This document shows, one piece after another, positions 45,121 to 54,246 of a stretch of 64,000 nucleotides of DNA. The notes under the pieces are model-generated. The model did no database searches, was not told the origin of the DNA, and saw only the letters and a list, made by a program, of their open reading frames with translations. The DNA comes from Allopusillimonas soli (lineage in GTDB: Bacteria > Pseudomonadota > Gammaproteobacteria > Burkholderiales > Burkholderiaceae_B): contig NZ_SDQC01000002.1 in assembly GCF_004153445.1 (NCBI RefSeq), positions 124,001 through 188,000 of the forward strand. The letters are read 5' to 3'. Both the position numbers and the translations under genes were made by a program. Numbering within the stretch: position 1 is the first letter of the stretch; every line of letters begins with the position of its first letter.

Positions 45121-46040
45121 GTACAACAACCATGCCGCCGGCACAGGCACCCGTGCCTTTTACATTGGAATCCAACTGGCGCCAGTTCCGCATTGGGTTC
45201 TTTGCATCGAAGACGGCCGTGGTTGGCCTGATGGTTGCCATGCTGCTGATACTCGCGGCGATTTTTGCTCCCTGGCTTGCACCACAGAATCCGTATGATT
45301 TGATGCAGATCAGCATACTGGACGCACGTTTGGCGCCAGGCACGCCGAGCGCGATGGATAACTTTTCGTATGTGCTGGGCACGGATGGGCAGGGGAGGGA
45401 CCTGTTTTCCGCCATTCTGTATGGCCTGCGCATCAGCTTGACGGTGGGCGTGGGATCCGCGCTGGCGGCGGCGATGCTGGGCACGGTACTGGGGCTGGTT
45501 GCGGCGTACTTCGGTGGCAGGACAGATGCGATCATCATGCGGCTGGTGGATTTGCTGCTGTCCATGCCTTCGATTCTGGTGGCCATGATGATTCTGGCGT
45601 ATCTGGGCAAGAGCATAGGCAATGTGATCCTGACATTGGTGATCATGGAGTGGGCCTATTATGCGCGCACCGCCCGTGCCCAGGCGCTCGTTGAGCGACA
45701 GCGCGACTACGTCGAGGCAGCGCGCTGCCTGGCCATACCGCAATGGCGGATTCTTCTGCGCCACATCCTGCCCAACTGCCTGCCTCCGCTGATCGTCATC
45801 GGCACGCTGCAGGTGGCGCGCGCCATCACGCTTGAGGCCACGCTGAGCTTTCTCGGCCTTGGCGTTCCGATCACGGAACCCTCGCTGGGGCTGCTGATCG
45901 CAAACGGCTATCAGTACATGCTTTCCGGAGAGTATTGGATCAGCTTCTATCCCGGCATAGCCCTGCTGGTGACCATCGTCAGTCTGAATCTGGTGGGCGA
46001 TCGTCTCCGGGAAATATTCAATCCGAGGTTGCAGAAATGA
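45117..46040 (+). CDS. Dipeptide/oligopeptide-type ABC transporter permease, DppC-like
   Basis: 307 residues, ATGA overlap with the previous gene. Six helices. LGTDGQGRDLFSAILYGLRISL is the DppC/OppC hallmark and YVEAARCLAIPQWRILLRHILPN the EAA loop. It forms the channel with the DppB-like protein. A hydrophobic N-terminal helix (MVAMLLILAAIF) follows a short cytosolic tail. It ends four bases inside the first ATPase gene. Confidence 0.94.
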   Translation: MSTTTMPPAQAPVPFTLESNWRQFRIGFFASKTAVVGLMVAMLLILAAIFAPWLAPQNPYDLMQISILDARLAPGTPSAMDNFSYVLGTDGQGRDLFSAILYGLRISLTVGVGSALAAAMLGTVLGLVAAYFGGRTDAIIMRLVDLLLSMPSILVAMMILAYLGKSIGNVILTLVIMEWAYYARTARAQALVERQRDYVEAARCLAIPQWRILLRHILPNCLPPLIVIGTLQVARAITLEATLSFLGLGVPITEPSLGLLIANGYQYMLSGEYWISFYPGIALLVTIVSLNLVGDRLREIFNPRLQK

Positions 46041-47020
46041 GCCATCATCCATTGCTGGAGGTACGCGGCCTGCAGACCCGGTTCTTCACCCGGGCCGGTG
46101 CGGTGAACGCTGTCAACAATGTGTCTTTCACGCTCGAGCGGGGCAAGATATTGGGGCTGGTTGGCGAGTCGGGCTCTGGAAAATCGGTCACCGGTTTTTC
46201 CATCATGGGTCTGGTCGACAAGCCTGGCCGCGTCGTGGGCGGACAGGTCCTGTTCAATGGGCGAGACCTGGGCCAATTGCGGGAAAGAGAAATGCGCAAG
46301 CTGCGGGGCAACCGCATTGCCATGATCTTCCAGGATCCGATGATGACGCTTAATCCGGTGCTGCGTATCGACACCCAGATGATAGAGACCGTACTGGCGC
46401 ACAAGAAGGTGAGCCGTGCCCAGGCGCGCGAACTCGCACGCGACACAATCGGCATGATGGGCATCGCCTCTCCCGAGGACCGCCTCATGGCCTACCCGCA
46501 TCAACTGTCTGGGGGCATGCGCCAACGCATCGCCATCGCCATTGCGCTGCTGCATCAGCCGGACGTCATTATTGCCGATGAGCCAACCACGGCGCTGGAT
46601 GTCACTATCCAAGGCCAGATCCTGTCGGAAATTCAGAATCTGACGGAGCGCTATGGAACCTCGCTGATCTGGATAACGCACGATCTGTCGGTGGTGGCGG
46701 GCCTTGCGGATGAGGTCGCCGTCATGTATGCGGGACGTATCGTCGAGTATGGTTCGGTTTCGGATGTGCTCGACCGCACGACGCATCCGTACACGATGGG
46801 ACTGCTCAACAGCCTGCCCAGCAACAACCGCCATGGCACCCGCCTGAAACAGATACCTGGCATGACGCCCAGTCTGCTTTCGCTTCCGGATCGCTGCGCC
46901 TTTGCCGATCGCTGTGCCCATCGCACGCAGGCCTGTGAGCGCATGCCGGAACGCACTGCGGTCTCCGAATCCCATTGGGTGCGCTGCTTCAATCCGATTC
47001 TGATCGAGGAGGCGGCATGA
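46037..47020 (+). CDS. Dipeptide-type ABC transporter ATP-binding protein, DppD-like
   Basis: 327 residues from ATG 46037, in ATGA overlap with the permease. Walker A GESGSGKSV, signature LSGGMRQRIAIAIAL, Walker B VIIADEPTTALD. The C-terminal oligopeptide-ABC domain (PGMTPSLLSLPDRCAFADRC...) carries Cys residues that in the family bind an Fe-S cluster or metal: FADRCAHRTQACERMP. It and the next gene form the ATPase heterodimer. Confidence 0.95.
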   Translation: MSHHPLLEVRGLQTRFFTRAGAVNAVNNVSFTLERGKILGLVGESGSGKSVTGFSIMGLVDKPGRVVGGQVLFNGRDLGQLREREMRKLRGNRIAMIFQDPMMTLNPVLRIDTQMIETVLAHKKVSRAQARELARDTIGMMGIASPEDRLMAYPHQLSGGMRQRIAIAIALLHQPDVIIADEPTTALDVTIQGQILSEIQNLTERYGTSLIWITHDLSVVAGLADEVAVMYAGRIVEYGSVSDVLDRTTHPYTMGLLNSLPSNNRHGTRLKQIPGMTPSLLSLPDRCAFADRCAHRTQACERMPERTAVSESHWVRCFNPILIEEAA

Positions 47021-48024
47021 GCGCTTCGCCAGACCTCTTGACGCTGAGGGGCATTAACCACCGTTTCGGAGAACGCGCGCCTTCGCTTGCCGACCGCATT
47101 CTTGGTCGTATCCGCCCGCCGAAACCGCAGAGCGTGACACACGCTGTCAATAATGTGGACCTGAGCATACGAACGGGCGAGGTCGTGGGTCTTGTGGGCG
47201 AGTCGGGTTGTGGCAAGTCGACACTGGGCCGCATCGCCGCCGGACTGATCCGCCCGAGCGCGGGCCGCGTCGAGATTGACGGCGTATCTGTATCGGACAT
47301 GGATGCGGAGCAGGCGCGGCGTACGCGCCTGCGGGTGCAGATGATATTTCAGGATCCGTATGCCAGCCTGAATCCGCGCCGGCGCATCATGGATACGGTG
47401 GGCGAGGCTGTACGCATACATCGCATTGTGCCGCCACAGGATCTCGATGCCTATGTATGCAGCCAGCTTGAGCGCGCAGGGCTGGACCCGTCGCTGCGCG
47501 GACGCTATCCGCATCAGTTCAGCGGCGGACAGCGCCAGCGGATAGGCATAGCACGCGCGCTGGCGGTGAATCCGGACATGCTGGTTTGCGACGAGGCCGT
47601 TGCCGCGCTGGATGTGTCGATTCAGGCCCAGGTCTTGAACGTGTTCATGGATCTACGCGAACAGCTGAACCTGACGTATTTGTTTATCAGCCACGATTTA
47701 GGTGTGGTGGAGCATCTGTCGGACCGCGTGGTGGTGATGTATCTGGGACGCGTCGTGGAGACCGCTACAGTGCATGAGCTGTTTCAGCATCCCACGCATC
47801 CCTACACCCAGGCGCTACTTGCCGAGGTGCCGCGCATCGATGTCCGCGGCAAGCGCTTTGCCGCAATCAAGGGCGAGATTCCAAGTCCTATGAATCCGCC
47901 ATCGGGCTGTCATTTCCATCCACGATGCCCTTTCGCCACGGACCGCTGCAGATCGGAGGCGCCCGCCCTCAGGCAGGTGGCCGCAGACCATTGGAGCGCC
48001 TGTCATTTGACGGAAGCAGGCTGA
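47017..48024 (+). CDS. Dipeptide-type ABC transporter ATP-binding protein, DppF-like
   Basis: 335 residues, again joined by ATGA. Walker A GESGCGKST, signature FSGGQRQRIGIARAL. Walker B/D-loop reads MLVCDEAVAALDVS, where DEPVSALD is usual, so the common Pro after Glu is Ala; catalysis should survive because the Asp and Glu are kept. The C-terminal Cys block CHFHPRCPFATDRC resembles that of DppD. Partner of the preceding ATPase. Confidence 0.95.
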   Translation: MSASPDLLTLRGINHRFGERAPSLADRILGRIRPPKPQSVTHAVNNVDLSIRTGEVVGLVGESGCGKSTLGRIAAGLIRPSAGRVEIDGVSVSDMDAEQARRTRLRVQMIFQDPYASLNPRRRIMDTVGEAVRIHRIVPPQDLDAYVCSQLERAGLDPSLRGRYPHQFSGGQRQRIGIARALAVNPDMLVCDEAVAALDVSIQAQVLNVFMDLREQLNLTYLFISHDLGVVEHLSDRVVVMYLGRVVETATVHELFQHPTHPYTQALLAEVPRIDVRGKRFAAIKGEIPSPMNPPSGCHFHPRCPFATDRCRSEAPALRQVAADHWSACHLTEAG

Positions 48025-48067
48025 CCCAACACTTTCAGATCCATTCATTCAACAACGGAGACGAGAC

Positions 48068-49645
48068 ATGAAAAGAACACTGGCAGGTATTCTCGCCGCA
48101 GGCGCCCTGGCGCTTAGCGCACAGGCGGGCGCGCAGACACTGACGATAGGCTTTGCCGATCCTCTGTCGTCGCTTGATCCGCAATTGAACAACTTTGCGG
48201 GAGACCGTTCCTCAGACCTGCATTTCTTCAGTATGCTGCTGCAAAAGCGTGGCACGGAGCTGACGCCTGATCTTGCTGAAAGCTGGAAGGTTGTTGATCC
48301 GAATACATGGGAATTCAAGCTTCGCCCCGGCGTGAAATGGACGGACGGCCAGCCGTTGCGTCCTGAGGACATTGTCTTTTCCATCAAGCGCGCTGGCCAT
48401 GTGCCGGGCTCTGTGGCCTCATTCGGCGGGTTTGTGCGCATGATAGAAAGTGTGGAGCAGAAAGGCGACGACACTATCGTTGTGAAGACCAAAACGCCCA
48501 GCCCGAATCTACCGCTGAACCTTGCGTCCATTCACATCGTGAGCAAGCATGTCGGAGAGACTGCGAAATCCGAGGACTACAACAGTGGCAAGGCGCTGGT
48601 TGGAACCGGCCCCTACAAGCTGGTTTCCTACACCCCTGGCGATCGCGTTGTCATGACGCGCAATGATGATTTCTGGGATGGTCCGCAACCCTGGGAAAAG
48701 GTTGTGTATCGCTATATTGCCAACGCCGCTTCGCGTACGGCGGCCTTGCTGTCGGGCGATGTCGATGTCATAGACAAGGTATCTGTATCCGATCTGCCGC
48801 GGCTCAAGAAAGCGGAAGATGTCTCGGTGTATGCCTATAACGGTCTTCGGGTCATGTTGCTTCAGCCCAGCTTTCGCAAGGGGCCGAATCCCTTCCTGAA
48901 GGACAATAGCGGAAAGGAGCTTCCGGAGAACCCGCTGCTCGATGTCCGCGTGCGCAAGGCGCTTTCGCTGGCGATCAATCGCAAGGCGATTGCCGATCGT
49001 ATTATGCAGGACACGGTTACGGTGGCAAATCAGTGGATGCCGGAGGGAACGTTCGGCTACAACCCTGAGTTGAAGGATATACCCTACGATCCCGCCAAGG
49101 CCAAGGCGCTCCTGAAGGAAGCGGGCTTCCCCGATGGGTTCCAGATGACCATGCATGTTCCGTCGGACCGCTATCCGCTTGCGCCGCAAACGGCGCAGGC
49201 CGCGGCGCAGTTCTGGGCGCGTATCGGTGTGAAAACCAATGTGGAAGTTGTGCCATGGGCTGTCTATGCCGGACAGGCGCGCAAGAACGAATACGCCATG
49301 AGCATGATTGCATGGGGTAACGGCACAGGTGAAGCAAGCTACGCATTGGTGAATATCCTGGCCACGGTATCGCCCGAAAAAGGTCTGGGCGCCTCCAACT
49401 GGGGCCATTACAGCAGCGCCAAAGTGGATGATTATCTGCGCCAGGCAACAGCCGAATTCGACGACGCGAAGCGCGAGGCCGTTTTGCGGGAGTCGGCGGT
49501 TGCGGTGCGCGATGATGTTGGCATCATTCCGCTGTATCACTACAAGAACATCTGGGCTGCGCGCAAGGGCCTGAAAGTCGTGCCGTGGACCAGCGATCGG
49601 ACGGTAGCGATGATGGTTACCAAGATCGGCGACAAGCAGGACTAG
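48068..49645 (+). CDS. Periplasmic substrate-binding protein, DppA/NikA-type (SBP family 5)
   Basis: 525 residues with a signal peptide ending SAQAGAQTL. LTPDLAESWKVVDPNTWEFKLRPGVKWTDGQPL is the family 5 signature (peptides, nickel, opines and others). GGAGACGAG precedes the ATG by a few bases. It is the receptor of the Dpp-like importer. The mature N-terminus DPLSSLDPQLNNFAGDR lacks the usual lipobox, so it is soluble. Ligand class unknown; the enzyme genes downstream argue against plain peptide uptake. Confidence 0.93.
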   Translation: MKRTLAGILAAGALALSAQAGAQTLTIGFADPLSSLDPQLNNFAGDRSSDLHFFSMLLQKRGTELTPDLAESWKVVDPNTWEFKLRPGVKWTDGQPLRPEDIVFSIKRAGHVPGSVASFGGFVRMIESVEQKGDDTIVVKTKTPSPNLPLNLASIHIVSKHVGETAKSEDYNSGKALVGTGPYKLVSYTPGDRVVMTRNDDFWDGPQPWEKVVYRYIANAASRTAALLSGDVDVIDKVSVSDLPRLKKAEDVSVYAYNGLRVMLLQPSFRKGPNPFLKDNSGKELPENPLLDVRVRKALSLAINRKAIADRIMQDTVTVANQWMPEGTFGYNPELKDIPYDPAKAKALLKEAGFPDGFQMTMHVPSDRYPLAPQTAQAAAQFWARIGVKTNVEVVPWAVYAGQARKNEYAMSMIAWGNGTGEASYALVNILATVSPEKGLGASNWGHYSSAKVDDYLRQATAEFDDAKREAVLRESAVAVRDDVGIIPLYHYKNIWAARKGLKVVPWTSDRTVAMMVTKIGDKQD

Positions 49646-49647
49646 TC

Positions 49648-50952
49648 ATGAGCAAAGTGTGTCTGACAGTACAGCCTGCGGATGACCTCGTCGACGTGCC
49701 CCGCCGCATACGCCTGGAAGGCCTCGCGCCGTGCAGCCAGGTTACGCTGCGGGCGCATACGCGGCGCGCGGATGGCGTCGACTGGCACAGCACGGCGCGG
49801 TTCGAGGCGGATGCAGAGGGACGGCTCGATCTGGGCAGCACGGCGCCACTGGATGGCGACTACGAAGGCGTTTCGGCAATGGGGCTGATATGGTCCCAGA
49901 AACCGGATGGTGACGGGGTGAGCAACGTCTTTCCGGACAATTTGCTGGAACCCCTGGTGACGCATCTGTTTGCCGAAACGAGCCAGGGCAGCGCCGAGGC
50001 CACGCTGGTGCAGCGCTTTGCAGGACAAGGTGTTGTGCGGGAAGATGTGAGGGCAGATGGGCTGGTGGGCACGCTGTTCCGGCCCGCCACGCCGGGGCCT
50101 CATCCCGCGGTGATGATATTGAACGGCTCAGGTGGCGGCATCAACGAGCCGCGCGCGGCGCTGTACGCGTCGCACGGCTACGTGGCCCTGGCGCTGGCCT
50201 ATTTCAAGGCGCCGGGATTGTCCGACTATATTTCCAATACGCCGCTGGAGTACTTCAAGCGCGGACTGGACTGGATACGTGCCACTCAGAAACCGGCCAA
50301 GGGTTTTGTCGCCCTGAATGGCCAGTCGCGTGGCGGCGAGCTGGTGCTGCTTCTGGCCTCTATTTACCCGAAGGACGTATCCGCGGTCGTGGCCTATGTG
50401 CCGGGTGCTGTGGTACATGGGGGCCAGAATGCGTGTGACCCTGCTGTCGGTCGCGATGGCCCGGCATGGCTGCTGGATGGCAAGCCGCTGGTCCACATCT
50501 GGAATGACAACCGAACCGCAAGCTGGGCCGCCTTTGATGCGGGCCAGCGGCACGAGGTTTCCATCAGGACGGCGCTCAGGGATACGGAAGCGGTTGCGCG
50601 GGCCCGCATACCCGTGGAGCGCATACGCGCGCCCATTATCCTGCTGTCGGGCACGGACGATGCGGCATGGCCTTCCAGTCTCTACAGCCGGATGGTCGTG
50701 GATGCCTTGCGGGCGAATCACTACCCTTATGACTACCAATGGGTGGATACGCCCGACGCCGGCCATGCCATCGTGTTTCCCTATGTGCCGACAACCCAGA
50801 TCACGCACAGGCATCCGGTGACCGGGCGTCTGTTTACAGGCGGCGGCGCGCCGGGCCCCAATGCGCTTTCCAATGAGAGAACGTGGGAAAGCATCAAGGC
50901 TTTTCTGCAGCGCGCTGTGGCCGGTTACGCGGCTGGCTGGCCGGGGCGCTGA
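49648..50952 (+). CDS. Acyl-CoA thioesterase/BAAT-family alpha/beta hydrolase
   Basis: 434 residues from ATG 49648, two bases after the binding-protein stop. The N-terminal ~130 residues are the beta-sandwich of acyl-CoA thioesterase/bile-acid N-acyltransferase proteins; the rest is an alpha/beta hydrolase. The triad is visible: Ser227 in GQSRGGE, Asp337 or Asp338 in SGTDDAAW, and His373 in DAGHAIVF. Likely hydrolyses a thioester or ester of the imported solute. Its last 28 bp overlap the end of the convergent LysR gene, which is unusual. Confidence 0.85.
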   Translation: MSKVCLTVQPADDLVDVPRRIRLEGLAPCSQVTLRAHTRRADGVDWHSTARFEADAEGRLDLGSTAPLDGDYEGVSAMGLIWSQKPDGDGVSNVFPDNLLEPLVTHLFAETSQGSAEATLVQRFAGQGVVREDVRADGLVGTLFRPATPGPHPAVMILNGSGGGINEPRAALYASHGYVALALAYFKAPGLSDYISNTPLEYFKRGLDWIRATQKPAKGFVALNGQSRGGELVLLLASIYPKDVSAVVAYVPGAVVHGGQNACDPAVGRDGPAWLLDGKPLVHIWNDNRTASWAAFDAGQRHEVSIRTALRDTEAVARARIPVERIRAPIILLSGTDDAAWPSSLYSRMVVDALRANHYPYDYQWVDTPDAGHAIVFPYVPTTQITHRHPVTGRLFTGGGAPGPNALSNERTWESIKAFLQRAVAGYAAGWPGR

Positions 50953-51863
50953 GCAGGTTCGGGGTTGCAGCCCATCTTGGGCGCCGACAAGAGGCAGTCA
51001 AGCAAGGCCTGTACATATGGCGTCATGTACCGGTCGTCGCGCCGCTTGCAGATGGTAAGCGGCCGAATGGCCCACTCTTCATCCAGCGGAATCAGTTTCA
51101 CGCCCTTGCAATTCAACGTCTGCAAGACAGGCCGGGGCACAAGCCCTATGCCTGCGTTGGCGCGCACCAGCGAAAGAATGGAGGAAAAGCTGCTGACCTG
51201 TATGCGCACATCGATATGCCGTCGCAGTGCGGCGGCCTGGTTGACGATGTAGGTGTATATCGCCGTGCCGCTGTTCATGCAGATGAAGGGGCGCTCAAGG
51301 CAGGTGGCGAATGTGACTGATTTCCGGGTGGCCAGCGGATCGTCAGGCGGCACGACCACGACCAACTCGTTAAGCCGGTATGGCAGAAAGACGAGATCTG
51401 GATGGTCTTGATTCCAGGTGACGATGCCAAGGTCGGCGCGGCCGCCGACCACGGCGTCAATGGTTTCATGGCTGAGCCGCTCTTCCATGGCCACGCGCAC
51501 TTCGGGGTAGTCCCGCAGATAGGTGCGCAGGTCGTTAGGTACGAAGGTGGCGATGGCGCTGCTGTTTGCGAACAGGGTTATCTGCGCCTTGATGCCGTTG
51601 GCAAACGGCGCCAGGTCGGCATGCATTTGCTCCAGGTCGGCCAGGCAGCGGCGGCAGTGCTCGAGCAGGATCTGGCCTGCGCGGGTTAGCGACACGCCGC
51701 GCGCTTCGCGTTTGAACAATTGGGTGCCCAAGGTCTCCTCGAGCTGTTTGATGCGCAGGCTGGCCGAGGAGGGGGCGAGAAAACAGGCTGCGCCACCTCG
51801 CGATACGTTGCCCGCATCGGCAACCGCTGCAAAGAGTTTGAGGTCGGTAAGGTCGTAGCGCAT
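50925..51863 (-). CDS. LysR-family transcriptional regulator
   Basis: 312 residues from ATG 51863 (MRYDLTDLKLFAAV); an ATG at 52010 adds a tail unlike the family. N-terminal HTH: ACFLAPSSASLRIKQLEETLG. The effector domain covers 90-300. It is divergent from the flavin monooxygenase gene at 52062, and a perfect TTTGTC-GCA-GACAAA sits in the spacer. It probably controls the monooxygenase-CMD-AhpD operon, perhaps also the importer. Its 3' end overlaps the hydrolase gene by 28 bp. Confidence 0.92.
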   Translation of the reverse strand: MRYDLTDLKLFAAVADAGNVSRGGAACFLAPSSASLRIKQLEETLGTQLFKREARGVSLTRAGQILLEHCRRCLADLEQMHADLAPFANGIKAQITLFANSSAIATFVPNDLRTYLRDYPEVRVAMEERLSHETIDAVVGGRADLGIVTWNQDHPDLVFLPYRLNELVVVVPPDDPLATRKSVTFATCLERPFICMNSGTAIYTYIVNQAAALRRHIDVRIQVSSFSSILSLVRANAGIGLVPRPVLQTLNCKGVKLIPLDEEWAIRPLTICKRRDDRYMTPYVQALLDCLLSAPKMGCNPEPAQRPGQPAA

Positions 51864-51900
51864 GAGGTGTTGTTCCAGACGAAAGTTGCTTTTTATATAA

Positions 51901-51920
51901 CCCGCTTGTTGCGAGGCGGG
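51901..51920. repeat. Short inverted repeat in the LysR/monooxygenase spacer
   Basis: CCCGC-TTGTTGCGAG-GCGGG, a 5-bp inverted repeat close to the LysR start. It may be a second protein site or a minor hairpin; it is weaker than the palindrome at 51964. Confidence 0.25.
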
Positions 51921-51963
51921 CTGGCATGAAAGACTACGCCCAAGGGTAGATAGCGTCAACGAG

Positions 51964-51978
51964 TTTGTCGCAGACAAA
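51964..51978. promoter_or_regulatory. Candidate LysR box
   Basis: TTTGTC-GCA-GACAAA is a perfect 6+6 palindrome and contains the T-N11-A pattern of LysR sites. It lies between the divergent LysR (51863) and flavin monooxygenase (52062) genes, 85 bp above the latter, which is where an LTTR would bind. Confidence 0.55.
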
Positions 51979-52061
51979 ACGTGGCACGGCATCGGGACGG
52001 ATTTCTTCACGCCGTTTGCGGATGCCGGACTGCAGAACGAGACAAGGAAAGTGCGAAAGAC

Positions 52062-53570
52062 ATGGCTTATTCAGACAACAGCATGCACAGGGCAGGATAT
52101 GCGGACGGCAATCTCACCGTACAGGTGGATTGGGGAGAGGAGGCCGAGGCAGGCGTCCGGCCCGGCGGGCTGGCCGCGCTGGAACAGCGGCTGGCGCAGG
52201 ACCTGGCATGGTTGGACCTGCCGGCGAAGCGCTGGGTGCCAGCGGGCCGTGCGGGAGGCGAGTGCCTGCAGGACGTCGTTATCATCGGCGCGGGCATGGC
52301 TGGTCTGGCAGCGGGCACCTGCATGAAGCACCTGGGCATGCAGGCTGTCTTGCTGGACGCGGCACCCGAGGGGTTCGAGGGGCCGTGGGCAACCACGGCG
52401 CGCATGGAAACACTGCGCTCGCCCAAGCAATTGACGGGGCCGGCCTTGGGGCTGCCGGCATTGACGTTCAGGGCATGGTACGAAGCACAGTTCGGCCTGG
52501 ACGCCTGGGACGCGCTGGACAAGATACCTCGATTGCAATGGATGGAGTATTTGCGTTGGTATCGGCGGGTGATGGACCTGGATATTCGCAACAGGCATCG
52601 CGTCGTGCGCATCCAGCCTCGCGCGGACCATGTACGCATCGAGTTTGAAGCGCCCGCTGGCCCCGGCGTGTTGCATGCGCGCCGCCTGGTACTGGCGACG
52701 GGCCGTGCCGGCCTGGGCGGGCCGTATATACCCGATTTCATGGAGAATATTCCCCGCCGCTATTGGGCGCATTCGTCGGACACCATGGACTATGACACAT
52801 TGCGCGGCTTGCGCGTTGGTGTCGTGGGCGCGGGCGCGTCCGCCATGGATTCGGCCAGTACCGCGCTCGAGGCAGGCGCCGCACATGTGGACATGCTGAT
52901 ACGCAGATCCGATATTCCCCGGGTAAACAAAGGCAAGGGCGCAGGCAGTGCTGGTTTTACGCATGGCTACCAGCAACTGCCGGACGCCTGGAAGTGGCGG
53001 ATCAGGCATTACATCAACCGCAGCCAGGTTCCGCCTCCGCGCGGCAGCATGCTACGCGTGTCACGCCATGAAAACGTCAGCTTCAATCTTGCTAGCCCCG
53101 TAGTGCGTGTTGCCGAACATGAAGGCCGCCTGCGGGTGGACACCGCGAGCAAGACGTTCGATTTCGACTTCCTCATTCTGTCAACCGGGTTCATGGTCGA
53201 TTGGGAAACCCGGCCCGAGTATGCGGAAATCGCGCCGCATGTGCGCACTTGGATCGAGCGCTACACGCCGGGTGCTGGGGAGGAAGATCAAGAGCTTGCG
53301 ACTTCGCCCGACCTTGGACCCAGTTTCGAGTTTCAGGCCAAGGCTGGGCATGACGTGCCGGGGCTGTCGCGCATCCATTGCCTTTGTTATCCCGCAGCCA
53401 TGTCGCATGGAACCGTATCCGGCGACATCCCCGCGATCAGCGACGGCGCCGAAAGACTGGCCAAAGGCATAGCGGCGCTGCTGTTTGTGGAGAACATCGA
53501 CACGCATTTTGATCAGCTGGAGAAGTATGACGAGCCCGAGGTGTTCGGCGACGAATGGACTCCTGCCTGA
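52062..53570 (+). CDS. FAD/NAD(P)-binding flavin monooxygenase
   Basis: 502 residues from ATG 52062, preceded by AAGGAAAG. Two Rossmann motifs are seen: VVIIGAGMAGLAAG (FAD, near residue 72) and VGVVGAGASAMDSAS (NAD(P)H, near 255). The layout is that of flavin-containing or Baeyer-Villiger-like monooxygenases, although the classical BVMO fingerprint is not obvious. The ~70 residues before the first motif are an extension. It would oxidise a substrate in the cytoplasm and heads the operon with two AhpD-fold proteins. Confidence 0.88.
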   Translation: MAYSDNSMHRAGYADGNLTVQVDWGEEAEAGVRPGGLAALEQRLAQDLAWLDLPAKRWVPAGRAGGECLQDVVIIGAGMAGLAAGTCMKHLGMQAVLLDAAPEGFEGPWATTARMETLRSPKQLTGPALGLPALTFRAWYEAQFGLDAWDALDKIPRLQWMEYLRWYRRVMDLDIRNRHRVVRIQPRADHVRIEFEAPAGPGVLHARRLVLATGRAGLGGPYIPDFMENIPRRYWAHSSDTMDYDTLRGLRVGVVGAGASAMDSASTALEAGAAHVDMLIRRSDIPRVNKGKGAGSAGFTHGYQQLPDAWKWRIRHYINRSQVPPPRGSMLRVSRHENVSFNLASPVVRVAEHEGRLRVDTASKTFDFDFLILSTGFMVDWETRPEYAEIAPHVRTWIERYTPGAGEEDQELATSPDLGPSFEFQAKAGHDVPGLSRIHCLCYPAAMSHGTVSGDIPAISDGAERLAKGIAALLFVENIDTHFDQLEKYDEPEVFGDEWTPA

Positions 53571-53605
53571 TTTGACCGTTGTCAGCACAGGGTCGTATCG
53601 CATGC

Positions 53606-53632
53606 GCGGCGGCCCGTGCGGATTGCCGCCGC
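53606..53632 (+). repeat. Hairpin between monooxygenase and CMD genes
   Basis: An 8-bp GC stem, GCGGCGGC with GCCGCCGC, around an 11-base loop in the 127-bp gap after the monooxygenase stop. No U-run follows, so readthrough is expected; it may tune expression of the downstream pair. Confidence 0.4.
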
Positions 53633-53697
53633 CAAGTCCGGCCATGGCCGCCATCCGACGGCATTGGCCTTTCGGCACACTAAAGAGGAGATAAAGC

Positions 53698-54246
53698 GTG
53701 CAAACCTTGAAGGAAGAACTGCATGACGTGCAGACCCACGGCGCCGCCGCGGGGGATGTCATGGATATCGTCACGGGCCTGGTTCCGCCCGATCCACTGT
53801 ATGACGTGCGCCATGCGCGCGAGAAAGTCGCCGTAGCCATGCAGAAGAGCTATGACGTATTCTTCGATGCCTCGGCACGGGGCCTTGCGTTGCGCGAACG
53901 GCTGCTTGTCGCGCTCTATGCGTGCTCATTGTCGGAATCCTCCGCGTTGAGTGCGCATTACAGACAGGCCCTGCATGCGCAAGGCGTGGAGCAGGCTGTG
54001 TTGGCCGCCATAGAGACGGATGCCCTGGCGTCCTTGAACGACACACGCTTGACCGTGATCTTGGGTTTCGCCCGCAAGCTCATCGTCAAACCGGTGGAAG
54101 GGGATGCAGAGGAGATCAAGCGGCTGCGCGACGCAGGTGTTGCCACACCGGATATCGTCACACTCGCTCAGCTCATTGCGTTTCTTTCGTATCAGATCCG
54201 TGTTGCTGCTGGGTTGCTTGCAATGAAGGAGTTGGCATCCAAATGA
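53698..54246 (+). CDS. CMD-domain (carboxymuconolactone decarboxylase-like) protein, Avi_7170-like
   Basis: 182 residues from a GTG at 53698 with GAGGAG upstream. The helical AhpD/CMD fold is suggested by LALRERLLVALYACSLSESSALSAHYRQAL, where the usual redox Cys-x2-Cys pair is replaced by Ser-containing text. From memory it fits a TIGRFAM group named for Agrobacterium Avi_7170, which accompanies the Avi_7169 peroxidase. It overlaps the next gene by ATGA. It may be a non-redox partner or subunit of the following protein. Confidence 0.78.
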   Translation: MQTLKEELHDVQTHGAAAGDVMDIVTGLVPPDPLYDVRHAREKVAVAMQKSYDVFFDASARGLALRERLLVALYACSLSESSALSAHYRQALHAQGVEQAVLAAIETDALASLNDTRLTVILGFARKLIVKPVEGDAEEIKRLRDAGVATPDIVTLAQLIAFLSYQIRVAAGLLAMKELASK

